From the NCBI RefSeq assembly GCF_040409955.1, contig NZ_CP123384.1, positions 2,675,501 through 2,739,500 on the forward strand: a stretch of DNA of 64,000 bases, given 5' to 3'. The notes under the pieces were generated by a model, which ran no database searches, was not told the DNA's origin, and saw only the letters and a program-made list of their open reading frames with translations. Made by a program: the position numbers and the translations under genes. Source of the stretch: Salipiger sp. H15. Lineage in GTDB: Bacteria; Pseudomonadota; Alphaproteobacteria; Rhodobacterales; Rhodobacteraceae. Shown here in pieces: positions 26,207 through 34,962 of this stretch (position 1 is the first letter of the stretch; every line of letters starts with the position of its first letter).

Positions 26207-26323
26207 TCAGAACCAGCTGTCGACGGTGCGCGACGCCCGCGAGACGTCCTGTCCGAAGCCATCGACGGTGCCGCAGGCGGCGAGGGGGGCGGCCAGGAGG
26301 GCCAGAAGGAGGATGCGTGTCAT
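26207..26323 (-). CDS. Entericidin A/B-family small lipoprotein
   Basis: A 38-residue lipoprotein precursor: MTRILLLALLAAPLAAC with the lipidated Cys at residue 17, then GTVDGFGQDVSRASRTVD. The CxTVxGFGQDV pattern right after the lipobox is typical of entericidin-like peptides of alphaproteobacteria. In E. coli the pair EcnA/EcnB acts as an antidote/toxin; no partner is seen here, so the toxin role should not be assumed. It lies 43 bases downstream of the oligopeptide-binding protein gene on the same strand. Confidence 0.7.
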   Translation of the reverse strand: MTRILLLALLAAPLAACGTVDGFGQDVSRASRTVDSWF

Positions 26324-26366
26324 GCTGTCTGCTCGTGTTTTCTTGTCGTGTCGGTCTTGAAGGTCG

Positions 26367-28190
26367 TCAGTTCTTTTCTTCCCACCACCAGGCATTCGGC
26401 TGCCAGTCGATCCAGTCGCCGTAGACCGGCGTGGGCTCGGCGTAAGTTAGCTGCTTGGCGTGGGCAATCCAGCTCTGATTCCACTCGTAGGTCGGGATCA
26501 CGTATCTTCCGGCGGTCAGCACCCGGTCAAGCGCACGGGTCGCGGCGAGAAAATCCTCGCGGCTGGTCGCGGTCAGCAGGTCCTCGATCAGCGCGTCGAC
26601 CGCCGGGCTCTTGACCCCCATGAGGTTGCGCGAGCCCTCCTGGTCGGCGGCCTCGCTGCCCCAGTAGAGCCGCTGCTCGTTGCCCGGCGACAGCGAGATG
26701 CCGCGGCGGAACCAGGTCATGTCGAAATCGAACGAGGCGCTGCGGGCGTTGAACTGCGCGGAGTCGACCGTGTCGACGCGCACCTTGATGCCGAGCCGCT
26801 CCAGCGCCTGCACGTAGATGTCGATCATCGAGCCCGCCTCGGTCTCGCCCTGCGGCAGCACGATGTCGAACTGGAATGGCTGGCCCTGCGGGGTCATCAT
26901 CACCCCGTCCTGCACCGTGTATCCGGCCTCCTGCATCAGCTCCATCGCCTTGCCAAGCCCGGCGCGGTTGCGCGCCGAGCCGTCGCCCTTGGGCATCTGG
27001 TAGCCCTCGAGCGTGCCCGGCAGCAGGCTGTCCGCGAAGGGGGTGAGCAGTTCCTTCACCCGGCCCGAGGCCGGCCCCGGCTGCATGGCGAGCTCGGAGT
27101 TCGAGAAATACGAGGTGATGCGCGGCTGGCGGCCGCCGGTCAGAGTCTCGTTGATGTATTCGAAGTTGAACAGCTGGATCATCGCCTCGCGCACGCGCCA
27201 GTCGTCGAAGCCGGGGCGGCGGGTGTTCATCACGAAGCCTGTCATCCCCGAGGGGCGGCCGTGCGGGATCACCGATTTCACCACGTCGCCGTTCTGCACC
27301 GCGGGGAAGTTGTACTGCGTCTCCCACTTTTCGGAGTTGAGCTCGCGGTTCGAGTTCAGCAGCCCGGCCTTGAAGGCCTCGAACATGGCGGTGCCGTCGC
27401 CGAAGAACTCCATGCGCACCTCGTCGAGGTTGGCCTGGCCCTTCATGAAGGGCACGTCCTTGCCCCAGTAGTCGGGGTTGCGCTTCAGCGAGACGTAGCG
27501 GCCGGCCTCGAACTGATCGACGACGTAGGGCGCGGTGGTGATCGGCACCACGTCGAGCCCGGAGGCGGCGAAATCCTTGCCCTCCCACTGCGCCTTCTTG
27601 AGGATCGGGCGCATGCCGACGATCAGCGCCAGCTCGCGGTCCTCGACGTTGAAGGTGAAGCGCAGGCTGTGCTCGCCGGTCTGCTCGATCTTCTCGATGC
27701 GGCTGTAGGTGCCCTGGTAGCGCGGGTGGCCCTCGGTGCCGAGGATGTTGAAGCTCCAGATCACGTCCTCGACCGTCACCGGCGTGCCGTCCGAGAACTT
27801 CGCCTCGGGGCGCAGGGTGAATTCCACCCAGCTGCGGTCCGGCGGCGTCTCGACCGTCTCGCAGATCAGGCAGTAGAGCGTGAAGGGCTCGTCCCAGCTG
27901 CGGCCCATCAGCGATTCATAGGCGAGGAAGCGCAGCTGCCAGGGCACGGTGCCCTTGAGGATATGCGGGTTGAGACTGTCGAAACTGCCCACTTCGCCGG
28001 TGACGATGCGGCCGCCCTTGGGTGCCTCGGGGTTCACGTAGGGCAGGTGATCGAAGGTCGCGGGCAGCGCCGGCGCACCATACATGGCAATGCCGTGCAT
28101 CGGTTCTGCGCTCGCGGCGAATCCCGTGAAGAGGGCCAGCGCGGTCAGCGCGGGCTTCATCGAAGTGGTTCTGAAATATGTCGCGGTCAT
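26367..28190 (-). CDS. ABC transporter substrate-binding protein, family 5 (YejA-like)
   Basis: A 607-residue periplasmic solute-binding protein for oligopeptides or related compounds. A signal peptide ends GFAASA (about residue 28). The family landmarks are HLPYVNPEAPKGGRIV, EFTLRPEAKFSDGTPVTVEDV (the family 5 signature) and the Trp-rich end WQPNAWWWEEKN. The match is best to YejA-type proteins, some of which bind microcin C or muropeptides. No permease or ATPase genes accompany it. The ATG at 28190 has a distant AGGA; an internal ATG at 28160 would still leave a full signal peptide. Confidence 0.9.
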   Translation of the reverse strand: MTATYFRTTSMKPALTALALFTGFAASAEPMHGIAMYGAPALPATFDHLPYVNPEAPKGGRIVTGEVGSFDSLNPHILKGTVPWQLRFLAYESLMGRSWDEPFTLYCLICETVETPPDRSWVEFTLRPEAKFSDGTPVTVEDVIWSFNILGTEGHPRYQGTYSRIEKIEQTGEHSLRFTFNVEDRELALIVGMRPILKKAQWEGKDFAASGLDVVPITTAPYVVDQFEAGRYVSLKRNPDYWGKDVPFMKGQANLDEVRMEFFGDGTAMFEAFKAGLLNSNRELNSEKWETQYNFPAVQNGDVVKSVIPHGRPSGMTGFVMNTRRPGFDDWRVREAMIQLFNFEYINETLTGGRQPRITSYFSNSELAMQPGPASGRVKELLTPFADSLLPGTLEGYQMPKGDGSARNRAGLGKAMELMQEAGYTVQDGVMMTPQGQPFQFDIVLPQGETEAGSMIDIYVQALERLGIKVRVDTVDSAQFNARSASFDFDMTWFRRGISLSPGNEQRLYWGSEAADQEGSRNLMGVKSPAVDALIEDLLTATSREDFLAATRALDRVLTAGRYVIPTYEWNQSWIAHAKQLTYAEPTPVYGDWIDWQPNAWWWEEKN

Positions 28191-28270
28191 TGAAGAAACC
28201 GTCCTGCTCTGCCCTTGTTTTCTTGGTTTTCGAGCCTAGCGGGGCTTTTACGTCTTTTCAAACTTTTAGG

Positions 28271-28299
28271 TTGGACTCCGGCAGCAAAGCGCGTATAAA
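28271..28299 (+). promoter_or_regulatory. Promoter of the plus-strand small RNA candidate
   Basis: TTGGAC (28271-28276), spacer of exactly 17 bases, TATAAA (28294-28299). Both boxes are close to the sigma-70 consensus, better than most promoters in this window. The start is expected near 28306. Confidence 0.6.
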
Positions 28300-28305
28300 G
28301 ACATC

Positions 28306-28382
28306 ACTGCTCGATAGGTTTCTTGCCTGTATGAAACCTGCCTCAATGACTGAACGCCGGCCTCGTGCCGGCGTTTTTTTTT
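28306..28382 (+). ncRNA. Candidate small RNA, about 77 nt, with strong intrinsic terminator
   Basis: A complete transcription unit without a protein gene. From the promoter start near 28306 it runs through a first hairpin (AGGTTTC 28316-28322 with GAAACCT 28333-28339, ten-base loop) and a single-stranded stretch GCCTCAATGACTGA. It ends at a perfect 8-bp terminator stem (ACGCCGGC/GCCGGCGT, 28354-28374) followed by nine T (28374-28382). The layout (stem, open region, U-rich terminator) is that of a trans-acting small RNA. Short ATGs inside lack ribosome sites. It is divergent from the solute-binding protein gene and could regulate it or remote targets; no known family was recognised. Confidence 0.6.
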
Positions 28383-28709
28383 CACGCGATCTTCCGGGGC
28401 TTTCGCCGACGCCGCCATCCGGCCACGCCACAGGGCCAAGGCCCGCCGGGCGGGGCCTTCGCTGGGCCGGAGTCGCTTCGCCGGCCCGAGAGGATTTGGA
28501 CGAGTCCGCCGGTGTGCGACGGTGCGCCGAGCCATACAGGGCAGGGCGCGGCTTGCCTAGGGGGGCGGCCCAACTTGTTCCCTACGAATCCGTGATGACG
28601 TTGCGAACACGGGCTTGCAGCTTCCGCCCGGATCGCAGAGCAATGACCGGGGGCGGAACCGGGAGGCGTGATCATCCCCGACCCCCGGATCCCCAGGAGG
28701 CGGCGAGCC
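28383..28709. other. Intergenic stretch, nothing firm
   Basis: These 327 bases between the small RNA terminator and the bdhA leader are GC-rich and have no credible gene, repeat or clear promoter. The bdhA promoter is presumably in the right half. Confidence 0.4.
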
Positions 28710-28742
28710 ATGTCGGTGCCGCAGAAAACGAGGAGTTTACCC

Positions 28743-29516
28743 ATGTCTCTCAAGGGCAAGACAGCCGTCGTCACCGGCTCCAACTCGGGCATCGGGCTCG
28801 GCGTCGCGCGCGAGCTGGCGCGGGCCGGCGCGTCGCTGGTGCTCAATTCCTTCACCGACCGCGACGAGGACCACCAGCTGGCCGCCGATCTCGCGAAGGA
28901 ATTCGGCGTCGACGTGCGCTACATCAAGGCCGACATGTCCAAGGGCGACGAGTGCCGCGCGCTGATCGAGAAGGCGGGCGTCTGCGACATCCTGGTGAAC
29001 AACGCGGGTATCCAGCACGTCTCGCCGATCGACGAGTTCCCGGTCGAGAAATGGGACGCGATCATCGCGATCAACCTCAACTCGGCCTTCCACACCACCG
29101 CCGCGGCACTGCCGATGATGCGCAAGGCGGGCTGGGGCCGGGTGGTCAACGTCGCCTCGGCGCATGGCCTGACCGCCTCGCCCTTCAAGTCGGCCTATGT
29201 CGCCGCCAAGCACGGGATCGTCGGCATGACCAAGGTCGTCGCGCTCGAGACCGCGCGCGAGCACATCACCTGCAACGCGATCTGCCCGGGCTACGTGAAG
29301 ACCCCGCTGGTCGAGGCGCAGATCCCCGACACCGCGGCCAAGTACAACATGAGCGAGGAAGAGGTGATCGAGAAGGTCATCCTCGAGCGCCAGCCGTCCA
29401 AGGAATTCGCCACCACCGAGCAGATCGGCGGCACGGCGGTGTTCCTCTGCTCGGACGCGGCGGCACAGATCACCGGTACGACCATTTCCGTCGACGGCGG
29501 CTGGACGGCGCTCTGA
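28743..29516 (+). CDS. bdhA: 3-hydroxybutyrate dehydrogenase (SDR family)
   Basis: Oxidises D-3-hydroxybutyrate to acetoacetate with NAD, part of polyhydroxybutyrate use. The 257-residue SDR has the cofactor loop GSNSGIGLG (TGxxxGIG type), NNAGIQHVSP, the catalytic Ser in NVASAHG and Tyr-x3-Lys in SAYVAAKHG. The ends ICPGYVKTPLVEAQI and TGTTISVDGGW are typical of BdhA. ATG 28743 gives the usual MSLKGKTAVVTG start. An in-frame ATG at 28710 has an even better ribosome site (AGGAGG), so a form 11 residues longer is possible. Confidence 0.92.
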   Translation: MSLKGKTAVVTGSNSGIGLGVARELARAGASLVLNSFTDRDEDHQLAADLAKEFGVDVRYIKADMSKGDECRALIEKAGVCDILVNNAGIQHVSPIDEFPVEKWDAIIAINLNSAFHTTAAALPMMRKAGWGRVVNVASAHGLTASPFKSAYVAAKHGIVGMTKVVALETAREHITCNAICPGYVKTPLVEAQIPDTAAKYNMSEEEVIEKVILERQPSKEFATTEQIGGTAVFLCSDAAAQITGTTISVDGGWTAL

Positions 29517-29535
29517 TCCGCAGGGAAACGAAAAA

Positions 29536-29566
29536 GGCGAGACAGCCGCGCTGTCTCGCCTGATTT
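29536..29566. terminator. Terminator between bdhA and the DUF502 gene
   Basis: A perfect 11-bp stem (29536-29546 with 29550-29560, GGCGAGACAGC and its complement) is followed by TGATTTCTTC on the plus strand and by TTTTTCG on the minus strand. It serves both convergent genes. Confidence 0.75.
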
Positions 29567-29584
29567 CTTCAAAAGCGCCGGGGC

Positions 29585-30280
29585 TCAGCCCGCGCGGCGC
29601 ACCGGCTCGACCTTCGGCTTGTCGCCCGGCCGGTCGGGCGGGTAGACGAGGCCCGCCGAGATGATCAGCTTGGCCGCGTCCTCGAGCGACATCTCCAGCT
29701 CGACCACGTCCTCGGCGGGGAAGTAGAGCAGGAAGCCCGAGGTCGGGTTGGGCGTGGTCGGCACGAAGACCGACACCAGATCGCCCATCACGTCCGATTT
29801 CTCGCGGATCTCGCCCTTGGCCTGGGTCGAGATGAAGCCGATCGCCCAGATGCCCTTGCGCGGGTACTGCACGAGGCAGGCCTTCTCGAAGCTGCGCTCG
29901 GACTGGACGAAGACGGTCTCGGCGATCTGCTTGATGCCCGAGTAGATCGAGCGCACCACCGGGGTGCGGTCCACCAGCGACTCGGCGAAACGGATCAGCG
30001 AGCGGCCGATCAGCCCCTTGGCCACCCAGCCGACGACGATGGTGAAGACGAGGAAGAAGATCACGCCGACGCCGCGCAGGTTTATCCCGATGTATTCCTC
30101 GGGATTGAACCGCTGCGGCACGAGCGGCAGCACGAAGCCGTCGACCCAGCCGAACAGGGTCCAGATCAGCCAGATCGTCAACCCGACCGGGGCAATGACC
30201 ACCAGCCCGGTCAGGAAGCTCGCCCGGAGGCTCGCGAAAATGCCGGGGCGGCGGGGCTTGTCGTCGAAGGGCGTGTTCAT
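29585..30280 (-). CDS. DUF502 family membrane protein
   Basis: A 231-residue inner-membrane protein with two N-terminal membrane helices (about 20-45 and 65-90). A soluble part follows with the family stretches RTPVVRSIYSGIKQIAETV, VQYPRKGIWAIGFIST and VFVPTTPNPTSGFLLYFP. The function is unknown. ATG 30280 was chosen because the family starts near there; an ATG 14 codons upstream is unlikely. It is the last gene after psuK-psuG, 92 bases behind psuG. Confidence 0.88.
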   Translation of the reverse strand: MNTPFDDKPRRPGIFASLRASFLTGLVVIAPVGLTIWLIWTLFGWVDGFVLPLVPQRFNPEEYIGINLRGVGVIFFLVFTIVVGWVAKGLIGRSLIRFAESLVDRTPVVRSIYSGIKQIAETVFVQSERSFEKACLVQYPRKGIWAIGFISTQAKGEIREKSDVMGDLVSVFVPTTPNPTSGFLLYFPAEDVVELEMSLEDAAKLIISAGLVYPPDRPGDKPKVEPVRRAG

Positions 30281-30372
30281 TCTGGTTCCGGAAAAAGAGG
30301 CTCTCCGGAACAACCTAGGCACTCGCGCGCCGCTTCACAATGGGCACGCGAGACTGTGATGGCGCGCCGGGA

Positions 30373-31286
<914 letters not shown>

Positions 31287-31290
<4 letters not shown>

Positions 31291-32180
31291 GAGGTAACGT
31301 CTCCGGATACGTAGGTTGCGGCGGCGGCCAGGGCCTCGTGCAAGCCGGTGGCACGGTCGGCACCGCGCAGTTCGGCGGCGATATGCGCCGCCATGAAGGT
31401 ATCGCCCGCGCCGGTCACCCGGGTGACCAGCACCTCGGGCGGGCATTCCGAGATCACCCCCTCGGCCGTGGCGTCCGCGGCGGGCTGGCCGCCGTTGGTC
31501 ACCAGCGCCCGCAGCGCGCCGCGCGCGACGAGGCCGGCGGCGGCATCGCCGGCGTGCTCGAAGCTCTGCATGCAGAGCAGCCCGGCTTCCTCGAGGTTCA
31601 CGTAAAGCACGCCGCGGCCCGCGCGCAGGAAGGGCGTCAGCCGCTCGGCCTTGCCCGGGCTCGCCGGGGCGATGCGCAGGTCGGCGGCGGCAAAGGCGGG
31701 CAGGCGGACGATTTCCTCGAGCAGGCCCAGCGTCAGGTTGCCGTCGAGCGCGACCGGCCCGGACCAGGGGGTTTCCGAGGTGCCGAGCGGCCCGTCGATC
31801 AGCGGCGCGAGGATGCGCGCGCCGGCCTGTTCCAGCGAATGCGCGTCGGCAATCGCCGCGATCAACCCGTTCGCGCCTTCGACCGCCATGTACATGTCGG
31901 TCGGCAAGTCCTCGGAACGATAGAGATATTCTGTGATGCAGCCGAGCCGTTCGCAGGCATCCACCAGCTCGTGCCCGTTCGGGTCCTGGCCCACGGCGCT
32001 CAGCAGGCCGGGCTTCAGCCCGAAACGGGTCAGGGTCATCGCGATGTTCATCGCGACGCCGCCGGGCAGGCGGGTGATGCGGCCGGGCACGTCGGAGCCC
32101 TGGCGCATGTGGCTGGCGGAGCGGCCGATCACGTCCCAGAGGACGGAGCCGATGCAAAGGATATCCGGGGTGCTGCTCAT
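31287..32180 (-). CDS. psuK: Pseudouridine kinase (PfkB family)
   Basis: This PfkB-family sugar kinase most likely phosphorylates pseudouridine for PsuG. The 297-residue product has the N-terminal LCIGSVLWDVIGR, the substrate-binding RLPGGVAMNIAMTLTRFG and the catalytic signature TRVTGAGDTFMAAHIA near residue 262. The specificity is inferred from the coupled psuG; the fold alone would also fit other ribokinases. Divergent from the reductase gene at 32296. Confidence 0.9.
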
Positions 32181-32295
32181 CCTGTTCTTGTGACCGAGGG
32201 ACAGGGCCGGGGCAAGAGGATTGATGCGTGGACCGGCGGCTGCTACGCCATCGGCGAAAAAGCGCGAAATACAGGGCGATAGAGGGAGGCTGAGG

Positions 32296-33306
32296 ATGAT
32301 GAACCGCAGGTGGGTGCTCGACCATTACCCGCAGGGCGCGGCGACGGAGGACGTCTGGCGGCTCGAGGAGGCGCCGCTGCCGGACCTGCAGCCGGGGCAG
32401 ATTCTTGTGAAGACCCAATGGCTTTCGCTCGATCCTTACATGCGCGGCCGGATCAGCCCGGGGGCCAACTACACCGCGGGCGTGGCACCCGGCGGCGTCA
32501 TGCAGGGCGGCGGCGTCGGCGAGGTGATCGCCTCGGCGCATCCCGGCTGGACCGTCGGCGATCTTGCCGAGAGCATGGAGATGGGCTGGCAGACCCACGC
32601 CGTGCTGAGCCCCGATCTTCCCGGCGCGAAGGCCACGAACCGCGTGCCCGAGGGCGTGCCGCCGCAGGCCGCGCTGTCGTGGCTCGGGATGCCCGGGCTG
32701 ACCGCCTATGTCGGCCTGACCGAGATCGGCCGTCCGCTGCCGGGCGAGACGGTGGTGGTCTCGGCCGCCTCGGGCGCGGTCGGCCAGCTTGTCGGGCAGA
32801 TCGCCAAGCTGATGGGCGCGCGCGTGATCGCGATCGCAGGCTCCGAGGAAAAGCTGCAATATTGCCGTGACTTGGGCTTCGACGTTGCGATCTCGCACCG
32901 CGATCCGCAGATGGCCGAAAAGCTCGCCGAAGCCTGTCCGGAGGGTGTCGACGTGTTCTGGGACAACACCGGTGGCGTGATCCACGACACGGTCCTGGCG
33001 CAGCTTGCGACGCGCGCGCGGGTGGTGATCTGCGGCCGGATCGCCGTGGTCGACAAGGCGGCGAGCGAGGACATCGGGCTGCGCTCCAGCGCGCGGCTGA
33101 TCGTGACGCGCGCGCGGGTCGAGGGCCTGGTGGTCTTCGACTGGTGGCACAAGCGCGCCGAGGCGTTCCGGCACCTGCAGAAATGGCAGGCCGAGGGACA
33201 TCTGCGCTACCGGGAGGACGTGCTCGAGGGCTTCGAGAAGATGCCCGAAGCTTTCCTTCGCATGATGCGCGGCGCCAACCTCGGCAAGCAGCTGGTGCGC
33301 ATCTGA
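32296..33306 (+). CDS. NADP-dependent oxidoreductase, MDR superfamily (CurA/leukotriene-reductase type)
   Basis: A 336-residue zinc-free medium-chain reductase that likely saturates alpha,beta-unsaturated carbonyl compounds with NADPH. It shows SLDPYMRGRI, PGLTAYVGLTEIG, the cofactor loop VSAASGAVGQLVGQIAKLMG and WDNTGGVIHDTVL in family order. ATG 32296, directly followed by a second ATG, sits behind GGGAGGCTGAGG. An upstream in-frame ATG at 32221 is unlikely. A monocistronic gene, divergent from psuK. Confidence 0.9.
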   Translation: MMNRRWVLDHYPQGAATEDVWRLEEAPLPDLQPGQILVKTQWLSLDPYMRGRISPGANYTAGVAPGGVMQGGGVGEVIASAHPGWTVGDLAESMEMGWQTHAVLSPDLPGAKATNRVPEGVPPQAALSWLGMPGLTAYVGLTEIGRPLPGETVVVSAASGAVGQLVGQIAKLMGARVIAIAGSEEKLQYCRDLGFDVAISHRDPQMAEKLAEACPEGVDVFWDNTGGVIHDTVLAQLATRARVVICGRIAVVDKAASEDIGLRSSARLIVTRARVEGLVVFDWWHKRAEAFRHLQKWQAEGHLRYREDVLEGFEKMPEAFLRMMRGANLGKQLVRI

Positions 33307-33432
33307 GAAGGCGTAAGGTCCGCGCGGCGCGACTAGAGCGCACCGCGCGGGGCTGTGGACACGATGTTTGACGCGCGTCTTGCCTGGAAACCCGGCACGG
33401 GGCAGCGCCCATCTTCGATCATCCGCATTTCT

Positions 33433-33448
33433 CATAATTGGTATTATG
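33433..33448. other. AT-rich inverted repeat
   Basis: CATAAT-TGGT-ATTATG lies in a small AT-rich island (33426-33460) before the small membrane protein gene at 33530. It looks like an operator half-site pair, but the regulator is unknown. Confidence 0.3.
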
Positions 33449-33529
33449 TAGTTTAAATGGATTTCCCGGCGGGTGAAGCTGGCGCTTTATCCCTTTGACT
33501 GCGCGCCGAAACCTTCGCATTCTTGGCGC

Positions 33530-33856
33530 ATGCGCCGCAGTCCCGCCCATTACATCCTTCTCACCGTTCTCGCTGTCGCGCTGCTGGCCGCGACTGTCGT
33601 CGGCGTGCGCACCGTGCGCCACGCGCTCTACTGGGCCGATCCCGCGCACCGCAATGTCGCGCCCGAAGGCTGGATGACGCTCGGCTATCTCGAGCGCTCG
33701 CATCATCTGCCGCGCCACAGCCTTGCGCCGGCGCTCGGGCTCGAGCCGCAGCCCGGCGAGCCGCTCAGCCTCGACGAGATCGCCGAGCTGCGCGCCGAGC
33801 CGCTGCCGCGGTTGCTGACCGAGGTCACGGAACTGATCGAGGCACAGAAACAATGA
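33530..33856 (+). CDS. Small membrane-anchored protein, hypothetical
   Basis: A 108-residue protein with one N-terminal membrane helix (about 8-28, ILLTVLAVALLAATVVG) and a polar rest. The rest has a TVRHALYWADPAHRNVAPEGWMTLGYLERSH-like segment, broken here for length, and an acidic C-terminal helix. I chose ATG 33530; the frame is open from 33473. Its stop overlaps the start of the DedA gene by four bases, so the two are translationally coupled and may work together. No named family recognised. Confidence 0.7.
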   Translation: MRRSPAHYILLTVLAVALLAATVVGVRTVRHALYWADPAHRNVAPEGWMTLGYLERSHHLPRHSLAPALGLEPQPGEPLSLDEIAELRAEPLPRLLTEVTELIEAQKQ

Positions 33857-34455
33857 CCGACGTGACCGGCAGCTTCAGCGACACCGTGCTGGCGCTGCTG
33901 CCGGAACTCGGTCTGCCGGTGCTCGGCGGCACGGTCATGCTGGCCTCGTTCGGCGTGCCGATGCTGCCGGCCTCGCTCATGGTCCTCGTCGCCGGCACGC
34001 TGGCCGCCGCCGGAGAGCTGCCGGTCCTCGCGACCATGCTGACGGCGCTCTGCGCGGCGCTGGTCGGCGACCAGCTCGGCTATCTCTTCGGGCGGGTCTT
34101 CGGCGGCAGGCTTTCGCGGCTCGAGGGTCCGACCACCGAGCGCGCGCTGGCGCTGCTGGCCGCCCGCGGCCCTATGGCGGTCTTCCTGTCGCGCTGGCTG
34201 ATCGCGCCGCTCGGTCCCGCGATGAACGTCGTGGCCGGCGCCGGCGGCCTGAGCTGGCCGCGCTTCTTCATCGCCGACCTTGCCGGCGAGATCGTCTGGG
34301 CCGCAAGCTACATGGCGCTCGGCGCCAGCTTCGCGCCCTTCATTCCGCAGATCGCCGAGCTCACCAGCGACGTCACCACGCTGCTCGCGGCGCTGGCGGT
34401 CGCGCTCGCCGCCGCGCTCCTGATGAAACGACACCGCCCGCACGGCCGGCGCTGA
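33853..34455 (+). CDS. DedA family membrane protein
   Basis: A 200-residue DedA/SNARE-associated (VTT fold) inner-membrane protein. Members flip undecaprenyl phosphate or phosphatidylethanolamine and affect envelope stability. Visible landmarks are FGVPMLPASLMVLVAGTLAA, GDQLGYLFGRVFGG, the conserved FLSRWLIAPLGPAMNVVAGAGG re-entrant segment and a basic C-terminal end. Coupled to the preceding small gene through an ATGA overlap. Confidence 0.87.
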   Translation: MTDVTGSFSDTVLALLPELGLPVLGGTVMLASFGVPMLPASLMVLVAGTLAAAGELPVLATMLTALCAALVGDQLGYLFGRVFGGRLSRLEGPTTERALALLAARGPMAVFLSRWLIAPLGPAMNVVAGAGGLSWPRFFIADLAGEIVWAASYMALGASFAPFIPQIAELTSDVTTLLAALAVALAAALLMKRHRPHGRR

Positions 34456-34465
34456 CCGGGATTTC

Positions 34466-34494
34466 TGGACAAGTCGTTCACGCGCGCGCTATCT
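34466..34494 (+). promoter_or_regulatory. Possible promoter of aroQ
   Basis: TGGACA (34466-34471) and CTATCT (34489-34494), 17 bases apart, end 28 bases before the aroQ ATG. Called by eye; moderate match. Confidence 0.35.
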
Positions 34495-34521
34495 GGGCGC
34501 GAACGAGCCGGAGACTTTCCC

Positions 34522-34959
34522 ATGCATTCGCTGCTGATCCTGAACGGACCCAACCTCAACCTGCTTGGCCTGCGCCAGCCCGAGGTCTACGGTCGCACCA
34601 CGCTTGCCGATGTCGAGGCCATGTGCCGCGCCCATGCCGAGAAGATCGGCGTCGCGCTCGACTTCGCCCAGAGCAACCACGAGGGCACGCTGATCGACGC
34701 GATCCACGCCTCGCGCGGCACCCGGGACGGCATCATCCTCAACGCCGGCGCCTACACCCATACCTCGGTCGCGCTGATGGACGCGATCAGTTCCGCCGAG
34801 GTGCCGACCATCGAGCTGCACCTGTCCAATGTCCATGCGCGGGAGGAGTTCCGCCACGTGAGCTACATCGCCAAGGTCGCCCTTGGCGTGATCTGCGGCT
34901 TCGGGCCGCGCGGCTACACGCTGGCGATGGACGCCCTGGTCTCGCACCTGGAGCGCTAG
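34522..34959 (+). CDS. aroQ: Type II 3-dehydroquinate dehydratase
   Basis: Third step of the shikimate pathway: trans-dehydration of 3-dehydroquinate in a dodecameric cytosolic enzyme. The 145-residue product has the normal size. It shows [20 protein letters not shown] (active-site Arg and Tyr), [27 protein letters not shown] and the catalytic His in [14 protein letters not shown]. The LuxR-type gene starts three bases after the stop, so both may share a transcript. Confidence 0.97.
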   Translation: MHSLLILNGPNLNLLGLRQPEVYGRTTLADVEAMCRAHAEKIGVALDFAQSNHEGTLIDAIHASRGTRDGIILNAGAYTHTSVALMDAISSAEVPTIELHLSNVHAREEFRHVSYIAKVALGVICGFGPRGYTLAMDALVSHLER

Positions 34960-34962
34960 GAG

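Noticed and set aside
31291..33435. N-terminal extension of the psuG frame through psuK and the reductase gene
   Set aside because: Only the part from 31290 down has family sequence; the rest is antisense to or out of frame with psuK and the reductase.
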